Assembly: GCA_027320785.1 (NCBI GenBank) | Contig: DAHVKR010000128.1 | Span: 1-5,168, forward strand | Reading direction: 5' to 3' | DNA: 5,168 bases | Source: Bdellovibrionales bacterium | Lineage (GTDB): Bacteria; Bdellovibrionota; Bdellovibrionia; Bdellovibrionales; Bdellovibrionaceae | Position numbers and translations under genes: made by a program | Notes under the pieces: model-generated | Told to the model about the DNA's origin: nothing | The model's input: only the letters and a program-made list of their open reading frames with translations | Databases searched by the model: none | Part shown: piece after piece, positions 1 through 5,168 of the stretch | How positions within the stretch are numbered: position 1 is the stretch's first letter | How the letters are laid out: every line of letters begins with the position of its first letter

Positions 1-272
1 TTCATACTGTTGTAGCCTATCAGGACATAAGAGTCATTGTTCCCACTGGAAATGTCGCATTGGCAAAGGCTGGAAGTGGAGATGTTTTAGCCGGCTTGAT
101 AACCGGACTCCTCGCTCAAAAACTAAGTCCCTTCAAAGCCACACTCGTGGCTTGTTATCTTCATGGATTTATTGCAGACGAGTGGATACGAAGGGGCCAG
201 GATTTTTTAAGCCTGACCCCATCTGATATTATCGAATTGATTCCGCAAGCTCTTCATCAGCTTCGCAAATGA
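1..272 (+). CDS. nnrD: ADP/ATP-dependent NAD(P)H-hydrate dehydratase, C-terminal part (5' end outside window)
   Basis: This is the last 89 residues of a gene entering from the left; the reading frame is open from base 3 with no start needed inside the window. The enzyme family removes water from damaged NADH or NADPH hydrates in the cytoplasm, using a nucleotide as phosphate donor, and has a ribokinase-like fold. The call rests on GNVALAKAGSGDVLAGLITG (the GSGD at 72-83), followed by LLAQKLSPFKA and a later YLHGFIAD. This order matches the C-terminus of E. coli NnrD (GNAGMASGGMGDVLSG, then QKLSPYDA, then HGAAAD, from memory). The glycine-rich GSGD loop carries the catalytic aspartate and nucleotide contacts in this family. 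In many bacteria the domain is fused to an N-terminal epimerase (NnrE); that half, if present, lies outside. A TTG at 60 is an internal leucine codon, not a start. The gene converges on the peptidase gene. Confidence 0.9.
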   Translation, partial: HTVVAYQDIRVIVPTGNVALAKAGSGDVLAGLITGLLAQKLSPFKATLVACYLHGFIADEWIRRGQDFLSLTPSDIIELIPQALHQLRK

Positions 273-279
273 AGAAAGT

Positions 280-1635
280 TTAAAGCCATCCCCGGCTTTT
301 AAGAACAGCCTGAGCTTCATCCTGTTGAGCCATGGGCAATTGCTTCAAAACATCTTGTAGCTCTTGCTGAAAGCTTTGAAAATTTGAAAGAGGTGTCAAT
401 CGTTGCAAGGTATTCCAAGCTACCATCAAACCTGTTTCTCGCCCCAATCGCTGCTGCAGATTCCAAAGAAGTCCCGATATAATCTCTGAATCATGGTACA
501 AACCCCCATTTTTTTCAGAGAGCTTCATGTCATTCGCAACCGTTCTTTTATAAGGACCTTTTTTGTAAGCGACCTCACCTAATCGCGGGTTTTCTAATAA
601 CATGGCTGTGAAAAAATCAGAATAGGCTTCATTTAAAGATCCACCCTCATTTTGATAAGGAAGTCTTGAGACCGCCTCATTCAACCCGTGAAAAGCCTCA
701 TGAACCACAATAGATGGATCCATAGGAATTCGGGCAAATGCAACGCCGTCTCCTTCACCCAATCGAATTTTTCTTTGATAATAAAAGGCCGTATTGGTTT
801 TTTCAGGATAGCCCACATTTGTTTCGACCTGAATGGAAAAGGGGATGACAAAGTTCAACTCGGACTCACACCAATGGACAACTTTCGAAACATAGTAAAA
901 AACTTGAACTTGTTCGAAACGTGGGTCATCTACTGGATATTGAAAAACTGAGTTCTGCGCCAAAGCTTTTTGATCTGACTCTGTCGTCACCTGAAGAATT
1001 GGAGATGTCAAAGTTCCATTTCCAACTAAATTAGGCAAAACAACGTCTTGAAGTTTACTTCTAAGTGGCCCATCTGGAAACAGAATGGCATTAGCATTCA
1101 CATAATCCGAACCTACCTTTTCAATACTTGCTATATCCAAATTGGCTTTGGTGTAAAATCCCTTCAATTCATAAAGCTTATTTTCAAACGTAATCTTCCA
1201 GTAAACTTCTCCGTTTCGTACAACAAGACGAGGTTTTTCATACATGTGTAGAGTTGAATAGTTGGGATGTCTCCATTTGAAAAGATATGAAATCAGTGGT
1301 GCCTGTAGCTTCATCAGTAAAATTCTCGCACGCAACGCCAGTGGCACATGCGTGATCCAATTGTAGCTGACAAATTCAGGTTCTTTCGAAATTACCGATT
1401 TATAAAATGAATCTTCAACCTCAACGCCCTGGATATACTGCTGCTCGAAGTTTAACTTTTTAGATCCGATTTTAAGATCATAGACTTGAGACTCAAGGCT
1501 TAAACGACGAGGTGGAGCGGTCTCTGACCGACTCCACCTAGATGTTTCATATACCTTATTATTTGAGTCTCTTTGTCCTGAGCAGCTGATTGTCAAGGCA
1601 CTTGCGGCAAGGGCAATCAACTTCAGAGACTTCAT
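280..1635 (-). CDS. Lipoprotein-type zinc metallopeptidase, thermolysin/fungalysin-like (gluzincin)
   Basis: A 451-residue exported protein. Residues 1-17 form a signal peptide (MKSLKLIALAASALTIS) followed by C18, SG and polar sequence, which fits a lipoprotein signal although the -3 residue is T rather than the usual L/V/I. Residues about 130-172 (YEKPRLVVRNGEVYWKITF onward) resemble the PepSY/FTP propeptide modules that precede thermolysin-like enzymes. The catalytic region has VHEAFHGLNEA: H312 and H316 should bind zinc and E313 act as base. YQNEGGSLNEAYSD (327-340) supplies the third ligand E336, as in the M4/M36 pattern NExGxxNExxSD. H381 in GLYHDSEIISGLLWNL is in the place of the conserved histidine of the C-terminal lobe (compare HADGEIW in fungalysins). 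Mature protein has one further cysteine, C256. The exact peptidase family is uncertain and the N-terminal 100 residues are unrecognised. The start follows the upstream stop as TAATGTATG with only a weak GAG six bases before, so it probably depends on translational coupling. Substrate unknown; likely envelope-anchored. Confidence 0.85.
   Translation of the reverse strand: MKSLKLIALAASALTISCSGQRDSNNKVYETSRWSRSETAPPRRLSLESQVYDLKIGSKKLNFEQQYIQGVEVEDSFYKSVISKEPEFVSYNWITHVPLALRARILLMKLQAPLISYLFKWRHPNYSTLHMYEKPRLVVRNGEVYWKITFENKLYELKGFYTKANLDIASIEKVGSDYVNANAILFPDGPLRSKLQDVVLPNLVGNGTLTSPILQVTTESDQKALAQNSVFQYPVDDPRFEQVQVFYYVSKVVHWCESELNFVIPFSIQVETNVGYPEKTNTAFYYQRKIRLGEGDGVAFARIPMDPSIVVHEAFHGLNEAVSRLPYQNEGGSLNEAYSDFFTAMLLENPRLGEVAYKKGPYKRTVANDMKLSEKNGGLYHDSEIISGLLWNLQQRLGRETGLMVAWNTLQRLTPLSNFQSFQQELQDVLKQLPMAQQDEAQAVLKSRGWL
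282..299. terminator. Weak hairpin between convergent genes, possible bidirectional terminator
   Basis: AAAGCC (282-287) and GGCTTT (294-299) form a six-base-pair stem with a six-base loop. On the plus strand it is followed by only four T (297-300, partly in the stem), so it is a weak terminator for nnrD. On the minus strand the stem is followed by a T-rich stretch (AAACTTTCTTC). It lies 10 bases after the nnrD stop and overlaps the last codons and stop of the peptidase gene. The position between convergent genes favours a terminator role; the short stem argues against. Confidence 0.35.
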
Positions 1636-1638
1636 ACA

Positions 1639-2055
1639 TTACTCAACTTTCATTGTTTTTTCTAAGTATGTTCCATCACCATTAACGAATTTTAATTTAT
1701 GATCGCCAGAAGCTAAGTGTCCTAAGCGAACTTCCTTTTGGAAAGGAATTAAAACCATCAAGCAAAGCCCCTGACTCACAAGTGCCTTAGATGTGATTTC
1801 ATGATGATAAGTGTCTACATTTTTCACCTCAGCACCGTTCCAATGGTAGCAACCATTTTGGAAGATTCCGTTTACTACTACATAAGCATCTGCTTCTGAG
1901 TCGAATCCACCAGGAATGTAAGCATCATTGATACCCACAGTTACTTCTTTAGCTGGTGGCTGTTGAGAGCCTGCTGCCTGAGCATTGATAGCTGTGAAAG
2001 CTAAAGTCATTACAAATGCAGCTGCTACTCGATTGATTAAAGTCATTTTTTTCAT
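1639..2055 (-). CDS. Small secreted protein of unknown function with two conserved-looking cysteines
   Basis: I do not recognise a named family. The chosen start gives 138 residues beginning MKKMTLINRV, preceded by GGGGGAA four to five bases upstream, and gives a compact signal peptide: basic n-region, hydrophobic 9-23, likely cleavage after AQA (residue 27). An in-frame ATG at 2094 (AAAGGG just before it) would add 13 residues and give an unusually long n-region, so I prefer 2055, but both are possible. The mature part looks beta-rich, with C69 in NGCYHW and C98 in QGLCLMVLIPF, which could form a disulfide in the periplasm. There are several histidines (H71, H84, H85, H113, H119). The C-terminal segment alternates strands: KEVRLGHL, HKLKFVNGDG, TYLEKTMKVE. 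The stop is 3 bp before the metallopeptidase start, so the two are very likely co-transcribed; roles as partner, inhibitor or chaperone of that enzyme are guesses. Confidence 0.8.
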   Translation of the reverse strand: MKKMTLINRVAAAFVMTLAFTAINAQAAGSQQPPAKEVTVGINDAYIPGGFDSEADAYVVVNGIFQNGCYHWNGAEVKNVDTYHHEITSKALVSQGLCLMVLIPFQKEVRLGHLASGDHKLKFVNGDGTYLEKTMKVE

Positions 2056-2138
2056 GGTTCCCCCGATTGTTTGTTTGTGGACTTTCTTGTCCATCTGCCC
2101 TTTACATACAGCAAGGCCTGTACCATTGTGAGAACAAA

Positions 2139-2167
2139 ATTATAATAATTTCAGAGGGAGTTTGGGC
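2139..2167 (-). promoter_or_regulatory. Candidate sigma70-type promoter for the secreted-protein/peptidase operon
   Basis: On the minus strand a perfect TATAAT occupies 2144-2139. The hexamer 17 bp upstream (2167-2162) reads GCCCAA, a poor -35, which would suit an activator-dependent promoter. Transcription would start near 2132 and leave a leader of roughly 77 bases before the ATG at 2055. The strong terminator to the right means this operon needs its own promoter somewhere in 2056-2270. The region is AT-rich, so other -10-like hexamers are possible. Confidence 0.35.
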
Positions 2168-2174
2168 TAAACTA

Positions 2175-2187
2175 TCTCAAATTGAGA
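2175..2187. promoter_or_regulatory. 13-bp palindrome, possible operator
   Basis: TCTCAA-A-TTGAGA is a perfect inverted repeat with a one-base centre. It sits directly upstream of the weak -35 of the candidate promoter, where an activator or repressor dimer could bind. I cannot match it to a known regulator. Confidence 0.3.
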
Positions 2188-2194
2188 CGAGCAT

Positions 2195-2209
2195 GTGACA
2201 AAACGCCCC
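2195..2209. promoter_or_regulatory. Imperfect copy of the GGGAC-AAAAC-GTCCC motif
   Basis: GTGAC-AAAAC-GCCCC matches the perfect palindrome at 3973-3987 at 13 of 15 positions, with the same spacer and orientation. It lies 140 bp upstream of the secreted-protein start, against 145 bp for the copy upstream of the CBS gene. Its own symmetry is only 3 of 5 arm positions. A shared regulator site is possible but a chance match is not excluded. Confidence 0.35.
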
Positions 2210-2270
2210 TCTGTTGCGCGACGTGTCCTTTATTCTAAAGATACGTGTAAATAAAAAATTGATGGTACTG

Positions 2271-2323
2271 AAAAAGAAAAACCCCTGACAGGGCACAAGA
2301 AGCTCTCGTGACCCTGTCAGGGG
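2271..2323 (-). terminator. Strong intrinsic terminator after the Usp gene
   Basis: Arms CCCCTGACAGGG (2282-2293) and CCCTGTCAGGGG (2312-2323) form a perfect 12-bp stem. In minus-strand RNA the 18-base loop can fold further, CACGAGA with UCUUGUG, adding seven pairs including one G-U wobble, with a three-base tip. The stem is followed on the minus strand by TTTTTTCTTTTT-type sequence (2281-2271). The T-tract and the wobble both favour the minus strand; on the plus strand the wobble becomes an A-C mismatch and only a short A-run follows. It begins about 14 bases after the Usp stop and separates the two minus-strand operons. Confidence 0.9.
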
Positions 2324-2336
2324 AAAAATAAAGATA

Positions 2337-3359
2337 TTAGCTATGTAACTTTTTGCGCTGATCTTTTGTGTGAAAAGTTAAAACGGGGACAGCTGATTGC
2401 ATAATCGTATCTCGAATAAGGGCTCCCAAAACGACTTGACCCCACGGACCACGTTTGATGGTGAGAACAGTTGCATCTCCGCCCGCCTCTTGAGCCGCTT
2501 CATTCATTCGCGACTTGAGACCACCCAACTTGCGATCACTAATAAATTCACACTTCACTCCTTTTGAGTGAGCCCACTTGATCCACTTGTGAGCCTCTTC
2601 ATGTTGAGCCTTCTCTTGTGTTTCCCAATAGTCATCAAGCCATTTCACCTCATAACCCCATGGAACTCCATAGGTTAAAGGCCCGGATTCCAAATCAAAA
2701 TAATGATATAAAAGAACTTCGGCTTTATAACCCTTCGCTAACTCAATAAGTCGAGTGAAGACCTCTTTTGACTCGCGAGAAAGATCTGTCGGGTAAAAGA
2801 GACGTTGGGGAGGATTAAATGTTTTTGTATGAGGTCCCACAAGTAAAATAGGAAGTGTCGAAAGAGATATAAGCGTTTCCGTAAAGCTTCCCATCCCTGT
2901 AAAGGAATTCGTTCGATCCGTTGACTCAACGATAATCATTCGTGCTTTTTGAGACTTAGCAAAATCTAAAAGTTTCAGAGCCTTTTCACGACGAGAGTTT
3001 GAATCTGAAAGAAGAACACCTGATGAATCATGATGAATTCCCAATGACTTCCATTTACTTTGAACTTTTTCACCAAACTCAGCTAAAGTCTGCTTTTTCG
3101 CTTTCAACTCTGCTGGAAGTATCCAGCCCATATCAAATGGAGAAAAGACCGTCGCAGGAAGTAGATCATTATCATACCCCCAAGATTGAAATAGCTTTTT
3201 CATGCGTTCAACATGAGAACTGTCCAACTGCGCAGAATCTACAGCCCAAATAACAGGCCTTGCTGTCTGCTTAGCTTTTTTGGGAGTAGAGCGCTGGACT
3301 GGGAGAGGGGTTTTACGGTTTCGTTTTTTTGAAGCAACCGTCTTTGAATTTGTTTTCAT
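2337..3359 (-). CDS. Tandem-domain universal stress protein (Usp) with basic N-terminal tail
   Basis: A 340-residue cytoplasmic protein with two Usp domains. Residues 2-34 are a lysine/arginine-rich, low-complexity tail not typical of the family. Domain 1 spans about 35-176 (PVIWAVD with D41; GSFTETLISLSTLPILLVGP at its end). Domain 2 spans about 187-330 and is more typical: RLFYPTDLSRES with D192, then ELAKGYKAEVLLYHYFD, and an end GALIRDTIMQSAVPVLTF. Usp proteins help survival under growth arrest or stress, and some bind ATP through G-x2-G-x9-G-(S/T). Here the glycine signatures are shortened (GMGS at 155-158; GPWGQVVLGA at 304-313, with A where S/T is usual), so ATP binding is uncertain. 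The start is well supported by AAAAGGAG five bases upstream, so the tail is probably real. It lies 52 bp after the CBS gene, with no terminator between them that I can see, and ends at a strong terminator, so the two form an operon. Confidence 0.88.
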   Translation of the reverse strand: MKTNSKTVASKKRNRKTPLPVQRSTPKKAKQTARPVIWAVDSAQLDSSHVERMKKLFQSWGYDNDLLPATVFSPFDMGWILPAELKAKKQTLAEFGEKVQSKWKSLGIHHDSSGVLLSDSNSRREKALKLLDFAKSQKARMIIVESTDRTNSFTGMGSFTETLISLSTLPILLVGPHTKTFNPPQRLFYPTDLSRESKEVFTRLIELAKGYKAEVLLYHYFDLESGPLTYGVPWGYEVKWLDDYWETQEKAQHEEAHKWIKWAHSKGVKCEFISDRKLGGLKSRMNEAAQEAGGDATVLTIKRGPWGQVVLGALIRDTIMQSAVPVLTFHTKDQRKKLHS

Positions 3360-3364
3360 GTCGT

Positions 3365-3391
3365 CTCCTTTTAAAGAAGGGACCTTTTAAA
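3365..3391 (-). repeat. Usp ribosome binding site and a tandem copy of its sequence
   Basis: On the minus strand TTTAAAAGG occurs twice, at 3391-3383 and 3375-3367, with a 16-base period. The proximal copy continues into AAAAGGAG (3372-3365), the Shine-Dalgarno five bases from the Usp ATG. The distal copy is followed by TCCC and has no start codon at a useful distance. It may be a duplicated ribosome-loading site or chance. Confidence 0.45.
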
Positions 3392-3411
3392 CAACCCCCT
3401 CTCCTGATTTA

Positions 3412-3828
3412 TTAATGCGTGAGTCGAGTTTCAAGAAGTTCTGCGAAAGCTTTATAAACATCAGTTTCTGTTAATATGCCGACTAGCTTTCCATTATCGA
3501 CAACAATGGCGCATCCATACTTCTTACGCGCCATATTACTAACGACCTCGTTAAGAGGAGTTTCAGGAGAGGTGAAATACGGATTAAAAGAGCAAGCCTC
3601 TTCAACAGTGATTTTTTCCGGATCCACCTCTTCGAAACTCGTTACAAGTTTGATGTCTCGATCTGTTAAAATTCCAACTAATTCCCCACCTTTCAAAACA
3701 GGCAAATGTCGAATTTCCATTTCGTGCATGAGCTTCATAGCGTTTGAAATAGGGCGATCAAACCCAATGCTCTTGGGGGTGTATGTCATATACTTCTGAA
3801 CAACGGGAATTGATTTATTCATTGTCAT
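3412..3828 (-). CDS. Stand-alone CBS-domain-pair protein (Bateman module)
   Basis: A 138-residue cytoplasmic protein that is almost entirely two CBS domains: about 10-64, with HLPVLKGGELVGILTDRDI at its end, and about 73-132, with GCAIVVDNGKLVGILTETDVYKAF. CBS pairs bind adenine nucleotides or related ligands in the cleft between domains; T55/D58 and T120/D123 lie at the usual ribose-contacting positions. No enzymatic or membrane domain is attached, so it likely senses a ligand and acts on a partner. Size and build resemble mycobacterial Hrp1 (about 143 residues, hypoxia-induced), which is a resemblance and not an orthology claim. The first ATG has AAAGGA nine bases upstream; a second ATG two codons later is spaced worse. 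It is first gene of the CBS-Usp operon. The antisense strand is also open over much of this gene, which I treat as a shadow. Confidence 0.9.
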   Translation of the reverse strand: MTMNKSIPVVQKYMTYTPKSIGFDRPISNAMKLMHEMEIRHLPVLKGGELVGILTDRDIKLVTSFEEVDPEKITVEEACSFNPYFTSPETPLNEVVSNMARKKYGCAIVVDNGKLVGILTETDVYKAFAELLETRLTH

Positions 3829-3947
3829 TTTAACTTTTCCTTTCAGAGAAATTTTGATTCATCTAACTTAACAAAGCATATTACTATCAATATACCGGCC
3901 AACATATAACCCCATTCTTATTGTAAACAGAAATATAATGAGACAAA

Positions 3948-3965
3948 GTGGCGAAACTCTGCCAC
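3948..3965. repeat. Short inverted repeat between CoA-transferase and CBS genes
   Basis: GTGGC (3948-3952) and GCCAC (3961-3965) form a five-base-pair stem with an eight-base loop. On the minus strand it is followed by TTTGTCTC, a poor T-tract. It may belong to a weak terminator for the CoA-transferase gene, 63 bases after that stop, or be part of the CBS operon control region. Confidence 0.3.
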
Positions 3966-3972
3966 ATAACAG

Positions 3973-3987
3973 GGGACAAAACGTCCC
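3973..3987. promoter_or_regulatory. Perfect 15-bp inverted repeat GGGAC-AAAAC-GTCCC, candidate operator
   Basis: Five-base arms flank a five-base spacer, 145 bp upstream of the CBS start. A possible promoter lies between: minus-strand TTGTCT (3946-3941) and TACAAT (3925-3920), but with a short 15-bp spacer, so I do not list it separately. The arms equal those of the DosR/NarL-type box GGGAC-N4-GTCCC, one spacer base longer. As RNA it is a small hairpin without a T-tract on either strand, so an operator is more likely than a terminator. A related copy is at 2195-2209. Confidence 0.45.
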
Positions 3988-4027
3988 ATAGTGGAATGTG
4001 TCGTAAATCAAAATAATTTAGAAAATA

Positions 4028-5168
4028 TCAAAGCTGATGACGCTCAGCCCAGGCTTTCATCAAACTTTCACGATCTTCAGGATGAGCAATGTGGATGAGA
4101 GCTTTTGCTCTTTCCTCAAGAGTTTTGCCATAAAGCTCGCAAACTCCATACTCTGTCACCACAGAGTGTACATGAGCGCGAGTCGTCACAACTCCAGCTC
4201 CTTTTTTTAAAAAGGGAACAATACGTGACTCTTGATGGCGAGTTCGGCTGGTAATCGCAATAATTGGCTTACCACCTTTAGACAGAGACGCCCCCCTCAT
4301 AAAATCCATCTGTCCCCCAACCCCTGAAATAATTCGCGTTCCCACAGAGTCAGAACAAACCTGTCCCGTGAGATCAATTTCAACTGCTGAATTGATGGCT
4401 GCAACCTTAGGGTTACGAGCAATATTGGTCGGATTGTTCACATAGCCAATATCCAAATGGATCACATTGGGGTTATCATTCATAAAATCATAAAATTTCC
4501 GAGTTCCTATGGCGAAGCCTGCTACAACTTTACCAGGATGGACCACCTTCTGAGAGTTATCCACAGCACCACACTCAATTAAATCAAGAATCCCATCTGA
4601 CCACATTTCAGTGTGAACTCCCAGATGACGATGTTTTTTTAGGGCTACCAAAGTTGCCTCAGGAATGGAGCCAATTCCAACCTGTAAAGTGGAACCATTA
4701 TCAATAAGACTTGCCACATGCTGACCAATTTTAAGCTCAACATCTGTCAGCAGTGCCCGCGGCGTTTCAGGAAGGGGCTCATCTACCTCAATGTAGTGAT
4801 GAATTTGATCTACATGAACAAAACCGTCTCCATGAACCCGTGGCATTTGTTTATTCACCTGAGCGATTACAATCTGAGCCGTTTCCACAGCTGCTCGAGC
4901 CACATCCACACTGGTTCCAAGACTGCAATAACCATGTTGATCTGGAGGTGAAACATGGATCAGCGCTACATCTAAGCAACGTTTTTGAGAACGAAAAAGA
5001 GCAGGAATTTCAGATAAAAAACAAGGAAGATAGTCGACTCCCTCTTGCCCCATTTGAGGACGAATATTGGGTCCTACAAATAAATTAACAACTCGAAAAC
5101 GATCTCGGTAATCGGGCTGGGCATAAAGAGCGGGTCCAATGGTATGAAGATGAATAAACTCGATATTT
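4028..5168 (-). CDS. Acetyl-CoA hydrolase / 4-hydroxybutyrate CoA-transferase family protein (5' end outside window)
   Basis: The frame is open from the right edge, giving 379 visible residues; about 50 N-terminal residues of a typical 430-residue member are missing. The ATG at 5053 is internal, since family sequence continues upstream of it (IEFIHLHTIGPALYAQPDY, then VVNLFVGPNIRPQ). These cytoplasmic enzymes move CoA between acyl-CoA and acetate or other acids through a glutamyl-CoA intermediate. The N-terminal domain shows YLPCFLSEIP and VSPPDQHGYCSLGTSVD. The C-terminal domain shows LQVGIGSIPEA, then LGVHTEMWSDG, where the glutamate of HTEM (codon 4609-4607) is the expected catalytic residue, then GVGGQMDFMRGA and GGKPIIAITSRTR. 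All expected motifs are intact. The acid substrate (acetate, 4-hydroxybutyrate, succinate or other) cannot be told from sequence. It lies 199 bp upstream of the CBS-Usp operon on the same strand and probably has its own transcript. Confidence 0.92.
   Translation of the reverse strand, partial: NIEFIHLHTIGPALYAQPDYRDRFRVVNLFVGPNIRPQMGQEGVDYLPCFLSEIPALFRSQKRCLDVALIHVSPPDQHGYCSLGTSVDVARAAVETAQIVIAQVNKQMPRVHGDGFVHVDQIHHYIEVDEPLPETPRALLTDVELKIGQHVASLIDNGSTLQVGIGSIPEATLVALKKHRHLGVHTEMWSDGILDLIECGAVDNSQKVVHPGKVVAGFAIGTRKFYDFMNDNPNVIHLDIGYVNNPTNIARNPKVAAINSAVEIDLTGQVCSDSVGTRIISGVGGQMDFMRGASLSKGGKPIIAITSRTRHQESRIVPFLKKGAGVVTTRAHVHSVVTEYGVCELYGKTLEERAKALIHIAHPEDRESLMKAWAERHQL

Noticed and set aside
2095..2336. 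Search for a small gene or RNA gene in the intergenic region
   Set aside because: I found no start codon with a ribosome site leading to a convincing frame, and no tRNA-like or riboswitch-like fold beyond the terminator; the content is best read as control elements.
2738..2929. Alternative-frame minus-strand ORF inside the Usp gene
   Set aside because: It lies wholly within the Usp coding region, has no family resemblance and no supporting ribosome site.
3476..3799. Open frame on the plus strand opposite the CBS gene
   Set aside because: It is antisense to a clear CBS-pair protein, has no recognisable domain and no ribosome site; the codon pattern follows from the minus-strand gene.
3853..3866. 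TTGATTCATCTAA as an FNR/Crp-type site upstream of the CBS gene
   Set aside because: Only the left half (TTGAT) fits; the right half should be ATCAA and is not. It would also lie within the leader close to the start codon.
3949..3964. TGGC-N8-GCCA as a sigma54 promoter
   Set aside because: On both strands the GG and GC doublets are separated by 9 bases, while sigma54 promoters need 10. Better read as a small inverted repeat.
5051..5053. ATG at 5053 as start of the CoA-transferase
   Set aside because: The frame stays open to the window edge and the extra 38 residues carry family sequence, so the real start lies outside.
4753..5088. Open frame on the plus strand opposite the CoA-transferase gene
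   Set aside because: It is antisense to a well-conserved family protein whose motifs are intact throughout this stretch; the plus-strand product looks like no protein family.

Overview
The window looks like ordinary chromosome from a Gram-negative, AT-rich bacterium. Two genes encode exported proteins, one with a lipoprotein signal and one with a cleavable signal peptide. The style of the small secreted protein and the lipoprotein metallopeptidase, together with the gene content, recalls Bdellovibrio-like predatory bacteria. That assignment is an impression from memory and is not proven by a marker gene. I see no mobile element, tRNA, rRNA or CRISPR array.

Layout, left to right. The 3' end of an NAD(P)H-hydrate dehydratase gene (nnrD-type) runs on the plus strand to 272. 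Everything else is on the minus strand, so it reads right to left: an acetyl-CoA hydrolase / 4-hydroxybutyrate CoA-transferase family gene (4028 to beyond 5168, 5' end missing); a two-gene set of a stand-alone CBS-domain-pair protein (3412-3828) and a double-domain universal stress protein (2337-3359) that ends at a strong intrinsic terminator (2271-2323); then a second two-gene set of a small secreted two-cysteine protein (1639-2055) and a lipoprotein-type zinc metallopeptidase with HEAFH and NEAYSD motifs (280-1635). The peptidase gene converges on nnrD with only 7 bp between the stops.

Functionally, the CoA-transferase, CBS and Usp genes look like an energy-stress or low-oxygen maintenance group: acyl-CoA/organic-acid exchange, adenylate sensing and stress survival. 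The small secreted protein and the metallopeptidase are separated by 3 bp and the second has a poor Shine-Dalgarno, so they are probably translated together and act together in the envelope.

The most interesting non-coding signal is a perfect inverted repeat, GGGAC-AAAAC-GTCCC, about 145 bp upstream of the CBS gene. A 13/15 copy lies in the same orientation about 140 bp upstream of the secreted-protein/peptidase operon. The repeat resembles the mycobacterial DosR box (GGGAC-N4-GTCCC) but has one extra spacer base, and DosR in mycobacteria controls Usp and CBS genes (Hrp1). Whether the two operons here share a regulator is inference and can be tested.
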